64,000 nt of DNA, from assembly GCA_900708905.1 (NCBI GenBank), contig CAADRB010000013.1, positions 2,608,877 to 2,672,876 on the forward strand. Direction: 5' to 3'. The notes beneath the pieces are model-generated. The model searched no databases and had not been told where the DNA came from. It saw nothing but the letters and a program-made list of their open reading frames with translations. Both the position numbers and the translations under genes were made by a program. The first letter of the stretch is position 1; the number at the start of each line of letters is the position of its first letter. Shown one piece after another: positions 63,068 through 64,000 of this stretch. This stretch comes from Hymenolepis diminuta (lineage: Eukaryota; Platyhelminthes; Cestoda; Cyclophyllidea; Hymenolepididae).

Positions 63068-63260
63068 TGTATTCCTTTTCAAACTTTTCTAAGTTTGCTA
63101 TCATTATAGTATAGGAATTAATTAAGATTTTATTCGAGTAACATTTTTTCATTAAATATGATATGACATTATTAGTTTCTGCTGTAGCTATGAGTGCTTC
63201 ATCTCTGGCCTACATTTATCGACTTTATATTACTAAATTTAGACATATATATCGTGAATA
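63068..63260. promoter_or_regulatory. Divergent promoter region between two genes
   Basis: The minus-strand solenoid gene starts at 63067 and the plus-strand microprotein gene at 63261, leaving only 193 bp for both promoters and 5' leaders. The sequence is AT-rich with no clear TATA box at a usual distance from either start. A shared bidirectional promoter is the simplest reading; it depends on exon 1 of the solenoid gene being right. Confidence 0.4.
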
Positions 63261-63476
63261 ATGTCTATTGAAAAGAAAGCTCGCGAATTCCGAAGAGGAT
63301 TTCTTGCTGCGTAGGTTTATTAACATTCTATTACACAAGATTTTAGTGGAGTTTTGTTAGGATTGAGCTTTGTCGGCTTTTTCGCATCGATCAAATACAC
63401 AGAAAGTCTTCAACGTGAACATTGGCGCAAAAAACGTGACATCATGAGGCAAAGAGAGGCTGAACGAAACCAGTGA
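63261..63476 (+). CDS. Small single-span membrane protein, 59 residues
   Basis: Two exons, 63261–63310 and 63347–63476, split by a 36-nt intron with phase-2 join (GC | T). The product has a short basic N-terminus (MSIEKKAREFRRG), one hydrophobic segment (residues about 14–33, FLAAGVLLGLSFVGFFAS), then a strongly charged helical tail (LQREHWRKKRDIMRQREAER). This layout is typical of small mitochondrial inner-membrane proteins such as cytochrome-oxidase assembly factors (PET117-like), but no diagnostic motif is seen and that is only a guess. It is divergent from the solenoid gene (193 bp) and convergent with the exonuclease gene (278 bp between stops). It is complete from ATG to TGA. Confidence 0.7.
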
Positions 63477-63745
63477 CAAGTCTTTTCATGTATTGGTAAT
63501 TTTTATAGTACCTGACCCACTTTTCACGAAATGCTTCTCTTATTTCTACCAACTTTACTAAGTTTCATCTCCTTAGGATTTTCAAACACGCTTTTAGGAC
63601 TATTCAATCCTTGAATTTTGTAAAATTTGTGGTAAATATATGTGAGAGTAATTTTCTTGATTTTCCCCCTTCTCTCTATTGAATAACAGATATGGACGAA
63701 GTTGCATCTACTTAATTTACAATAAGTAGTATTTCATAAAATTGT

Positions 63746-63751
63746 AATAAA
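63746..63751 (+). terminator. Poly(A) signal candidate for the small membrane-protein gene
   Basis: AATAAA 270 bases after the TGA at 63474–63476. It lies only 4 bases from the stop codon of the convergent exonuclease gene, so if used, cleavage would fall inside that gene's last exon and the transcripts would overlap tail to tail. Confidence 0.35.
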
Positions 63752-63754
63752 ATC

Positions 63755-64000
63755 TCATTTAGAAATGATTCGGTATAAAAGAGCTGCAGTATTACGAGCA
63801 TCATCAATTCCACTATGAGGTCGTCCTCGAAATTTTAAACCGGCGGCTGTAATAGCATCTTGTAATCGCCCTTGAAATTCACACTTGTTGCCTGAATTTG
63901 TTGAAGCATGCCATTGCTAGAAAAGAATAATTTTTTTCGTTAAAATGCCTACCTTAAATACAGCCTTTAGGTCTATTCTCGTTAGGAAATCCACTGGAAG
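63755..64000 (-). CDS. ERI1/ERI2-type DEDDh 3'-5' exonuclease, C-terminal end (partial)
   Basis: The gene enters from the right edge. Two exons are visible, 64000–63953 and 63916–63755, separated by a 36-nt intron (phase 0). The visible 69 residues end in TGA. They contain RIDLKAVFK, LQDAITAAGLKF and the conserved final motif GRPHSGIDDARNTAALLYRII. The H and second D of HSGIDD match the last catalytic positions (HxxxxD) of the DEDDh exonuclease fold. In the ERI1/ERI2/ERI3 group this motif reads GRxHSGxDDxxN, so family assignment is strong; RNTA followed by a hydrophobic helix is most like ERI2. Such enzymes trim 3' ends of RNA (histone mRNA, 5.8S rRNA or small RNAs). Catalytic D-E and the middle D lie outside the window. 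Protein ends four residues after the last helix (…IISK), so no C-terminal zinc finger is present. Confidence 0.85.

Noticed and set aside
1..64000. CRISPR arrays, bacterial operons, rRNA genes and integrated viral sequences
   Set aside because: No regularly spaced direct repeats, Shine–Dalgarno-led gene runs, rRNA landmarks or viral polymerase/capsid motifs were seen; the window is intron-bearing eukaryotic DNA.

Overview
The window is AT-rich eukaryotic nuclear DNA with genes split into many short exons by GT–AG introns. The most likely source is a parasitic flatworm, probably a tapeworm. Ten introns of the large plus-strand gene are 69–78 nt long, and both introns that can be fully resolved at the right edge are exactly 36 nt. 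Peaks near 73 and 36 nt are the intron-size pattern I recall for cestode genomes. The species cannot be fixed from this window.

Layout. 1–17 kb is mostly gene-poor. It holds a decayed-looking or unassigned coding island (about 6.86–8.20 kb), two copies of a 379-bp direct repeat (8797–9175 and 12706–13084), and an unrecognised two-exon minus-strand gene (14886–16055). 17.2–40.9 kb is one complete plus-strand gene for a secreted ADAMTS metalloprotease of the GON-1/ADAMTS9/20 type. I could join 31 exons with consistent phase to give 1807 codons: signal peptide, short pro-region, zinc metalloprotease, disintegrin-like, TSR1, cysteine-rich, spacer, a C-terminal run of thrombospondin repeats, and a GON domain. 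A TATA box lies upstream and a poly(A) signal downstream. A 24-N assembly gap sits in intron 16. 41–49 kb shows no gene, only a small dispersed repeat family and a strong short hairpin. 49.06–63.07 kb is a minus-strand gene of about 15 exons for a roughly 1116-residue all-helical solenoid protein. Three collinear stretches resemble FANCI of the Fanconi anaemia DNA-crosslink repair pathway, but this name is tentative. 63.26–63.48 kb encodes a 59-residue single-span membrane microprotein, divergent from the solenoid gene across 193 bp. At the right edge is the 3' end of a minus-strand ERI1/ERI2-type DEDDh 3'-5' exonuclease gene.

The genes do not form an obvious pathway. The ADAMTS protein acts outside the cell on matrix. 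The solenoid and exonuclease proteins are expected inside the cell, in DNA repair and RNA processing respectively. The three right-hand genes are packed tightly, with one divergent and one convergent junction. The left 17 kb and the 41–49 kb stretch are sparse. All exon joins were made by hand from splice signals, reading frame and family resemblance; none has been checked against transcripts.
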